Source of the DNA: Nicotiana tabacum
Lineage: Eukaryota > Streptophyta > Magnoliopsida > Solanales > Solanaceae
Assembly (NCBI RefSeq): GCF_000715075.1
Contig: NC_134101.1
Span: 195,630,103 to 195,694,102 of the forward strand
Length of the DNA stretch: 64,000 nt
Reading direction: 5' to 3'
In this document: positions 62,676 to 64,000 of the stretch, piece after piece
Layout of the letters: every line of letters starts with the position of its first letter
Numbering within the stretch: the stretch's first letter is position 1
Translations under genes and position numbers: made by a program
Notes under the pieces: model-generated
The model's input: the letters and a program-made list of their open reading frames with translations, nothing else
Databases searched by the model: none
Told to the model about the DNA's origin: nothing

Positions 62676-64000
62676 TTATGCGTAATATCTCTTTACCGCG
62701 TCAGAATTGATCGCCATGTCCATGCATTTGCCTTCAATATCTGTTAAGCATAGTGCACCATTCGACAATACTTTGGTCACAATGAATGGTCCTTGCCAAT
62801 TCGGGGCAAATTTGCCTTTCGCCTCAACCTGATGTGGAAGAACACGTTTCAGCACATGCTGACCCACTTCAAACTTCCGTGGACGCACCTTTTTGTTGTA
62901 TGCTCTTTCTATTCTTCTTTGATATAATTGACCATGACATACTGCGGCCAATCGTTTTTCATCAATCAAGTTTAACTGTTCCAGACGGGTTTTGACCCAT
63001 TCATCATCATCAATCTTTGCTTCGGCGATGATCCGAAGGGAAGGAATCTCAACTTCTGCAGGAATTACTGCTTCAGTGCCATATACCAACAAATAAGGAG
63101 TTGCTCTACTGAAGTGCGAACAGTAGTGCGATATCCCAATAATGCAAATGGTAATTTTTCATGCCATTGTTTTGAACCTTCTACCATCTTCCGAAGTATA
63201 TTCTTCATGTTTTTGTTGACTGCCTCTACTGCTCCATTCGCCTTGGGCCGATATGGGGTAGAGTTGCGATGTGTAATCTTAAACTGTTGACATACTTCCT
63301 TCATTAAGTTGCTGTTAAGATTAGCACCGTTATCTGTGATGATCACCTTCGGGATTCCGAATCGACATATGATATTTGAGTGGACAAAATTGACCACAGC
63401 TTTCTTGGTCACTGATTTAAATGTTTTGGCCTCAACCCATTTGGTAAAATAATCAATGGCTACCAGAATGAACCTGTGCCCATTGGATGCTGCCGGCTCA
63501 ATTGGTCCAATCACATCCATGCCCCAAGCAACGAAGGGCCATGGTGCCGACATTGTGTGCAATTCGGATGGTGGAGAATGAATCAAATCTCCGTGTATTT
63601 GGCATTGATGACACTTGCGCACAAAACTGATACAATCTCGCTCCATGGTAAGCCAATAGTAACCAGCACGGAGGATCTTCTTTGCTAATACATATCCACT
63701 CATGTGGGGTCCGCAAACTCCCGAATGTACTTCAGACATGACAGTTGTAGCTTGTCTGGCATCTATGCATCTTAATAATCCAAGATCTGGTGTTCTTTTA
63801 TACAAAACTCCTCCGCTTAAGAAGAATCCATTTGCCAATCGTCTAATGGTCCTCTTTTGATCTCCTGTGGCTTGTGCGGGATATATCTTCATCCTGATAT
63901 ACTCCTTGATGTCGTGGAACCATGGTTCACCATCAAACTCTTCTTCGACCATATTGCAATAAGTGTGCTGATCGTGGACTTGAATATGTATTGGATCTAC
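62676..64000 (-). pseudogene. Integrase of element C, one frameshift, 5' end outside window
   Basis: The integrase inserts the element's cDNA. The open frame runs from the window edge to ~63065: a zinc-binding region (EVHSGVCGPHMSGYVLA ... KCHQCQIHGD), then the D,D-35-E core (GMDVIGPIEPAASNG, ITDNGANLNSN, NGAVEAVNKN). A single missing base near 63102-63110 shifts the frame after RTTVRTSV. The rest continues at 63092-62676 (VYGTEAVIPAEVEIPSLRII; KGKFAPNWQGPFIVTKVLSN; ends DAVKRYYA). All catalytic residues are intact, so this copy decayed recently. It is closely related to the integrase of B. Confidence 0.92.

Larger units (their letters stand above)
54839..64000 (-). mobile_element. Ogre/Tat-like LTR retrotransposon C, 3' portion
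   Basis: Minus-strand element, cut by the right window edge. In element order: integrase, conserved motif, noncoding region with ~41 bp minisatellite, second motif copy, polypurine tract, 4.5 kb 3' LTR. It is the same family as A at the left end. It inserted into the X-like LTR fragment. Confidence 0.9.

Overview
This is plant nuclear DNA, almost certainly Solanaceae and probably Nicotiana. The evidence is a TS-type tRNA-derived SINE ending in GTT repeats, Ogre/Tat-type Ty3-gypsy elements with 4-5 kb LTRs, a Tekay-type chromovirus, an L1-type LINE, and one intron-containing plant gene. About nine tenths of the window is transposable element sequence, much of it nested. No bacterial, organellar or CRISPR sequence was seen. 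All coordinates come from reading by eye.

Layout. (1) 1-5361: 3' part of an Ogre-like element, 'A', on +: noncoding region with a ~47 bp minisatellite, polypurine tract, 3.8 kb 3' LTR. (2) 5655-24942: complete Ogre/Tat-like element 'B' on -, 19.3 kb, with ~4.7 kb LTRs, near-identical 5 bp target duplications (CATGC/CAAGC) and decayed ORF1, gag, protease, RT, RNase H, archaeal-type RNase H and integrase. (3) 24948-26258: remnants of older elements, including a gag fragment. (4) 26259-47045: Tekay-like chromovirus on + whose 3' LTR was hit twice. One hit is a 715 bp solo copia-type LTR (35249-35963). The other is a 10.1 kb non-autonomous LTR element 'X' on - (36249-46396), whose own 5' LTR holds an L1-type LINE (41762-45517, + strand, 11 bp target duplications). 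(5) 47046-47445: 3' part of a copia-type LTR, followed by the promoter of the only host gene. (6) 47860-54320: two-exon alpha/beta-hydrolase carboxylesterase, 327 aa, closest to the plant CXE15 type, with a 5.5 kb intron containing a SINE, a MITE and microsatellites. (7) 54385-54838: LTR fragment related to X, cut by (8) 54839-64000: element 'C' on -, same family as A: 4.5 kb 3' LTR, polypurine tract, ~41 bp minisatellite and an integrase with one frameshift, running off the window.

Relative ages fit the nesting. By hand on short stretches, LTR pairs differ by about 4% in B, 8% in X and 15% in the Tekay element. The carboxylesterase is the only gene likely to serve the plant; LTR sequence lies within about 415 bp upstream and 65 bp downstream of it.

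I found no new enzyme system. The most unusual signals are noncoding. A motif is repeated at both ends of the 3' noncoding region of the Ogre-like elements and has pseudoknot-type pairing potential. Long hairpins sit at matching positions in the A and C LTRs. A shared module lies near the 3' (U5) end of otherwise different LTR families. Arrays of the short palindrome CGCAWTTGCGA fill part of the Tekay LTR.
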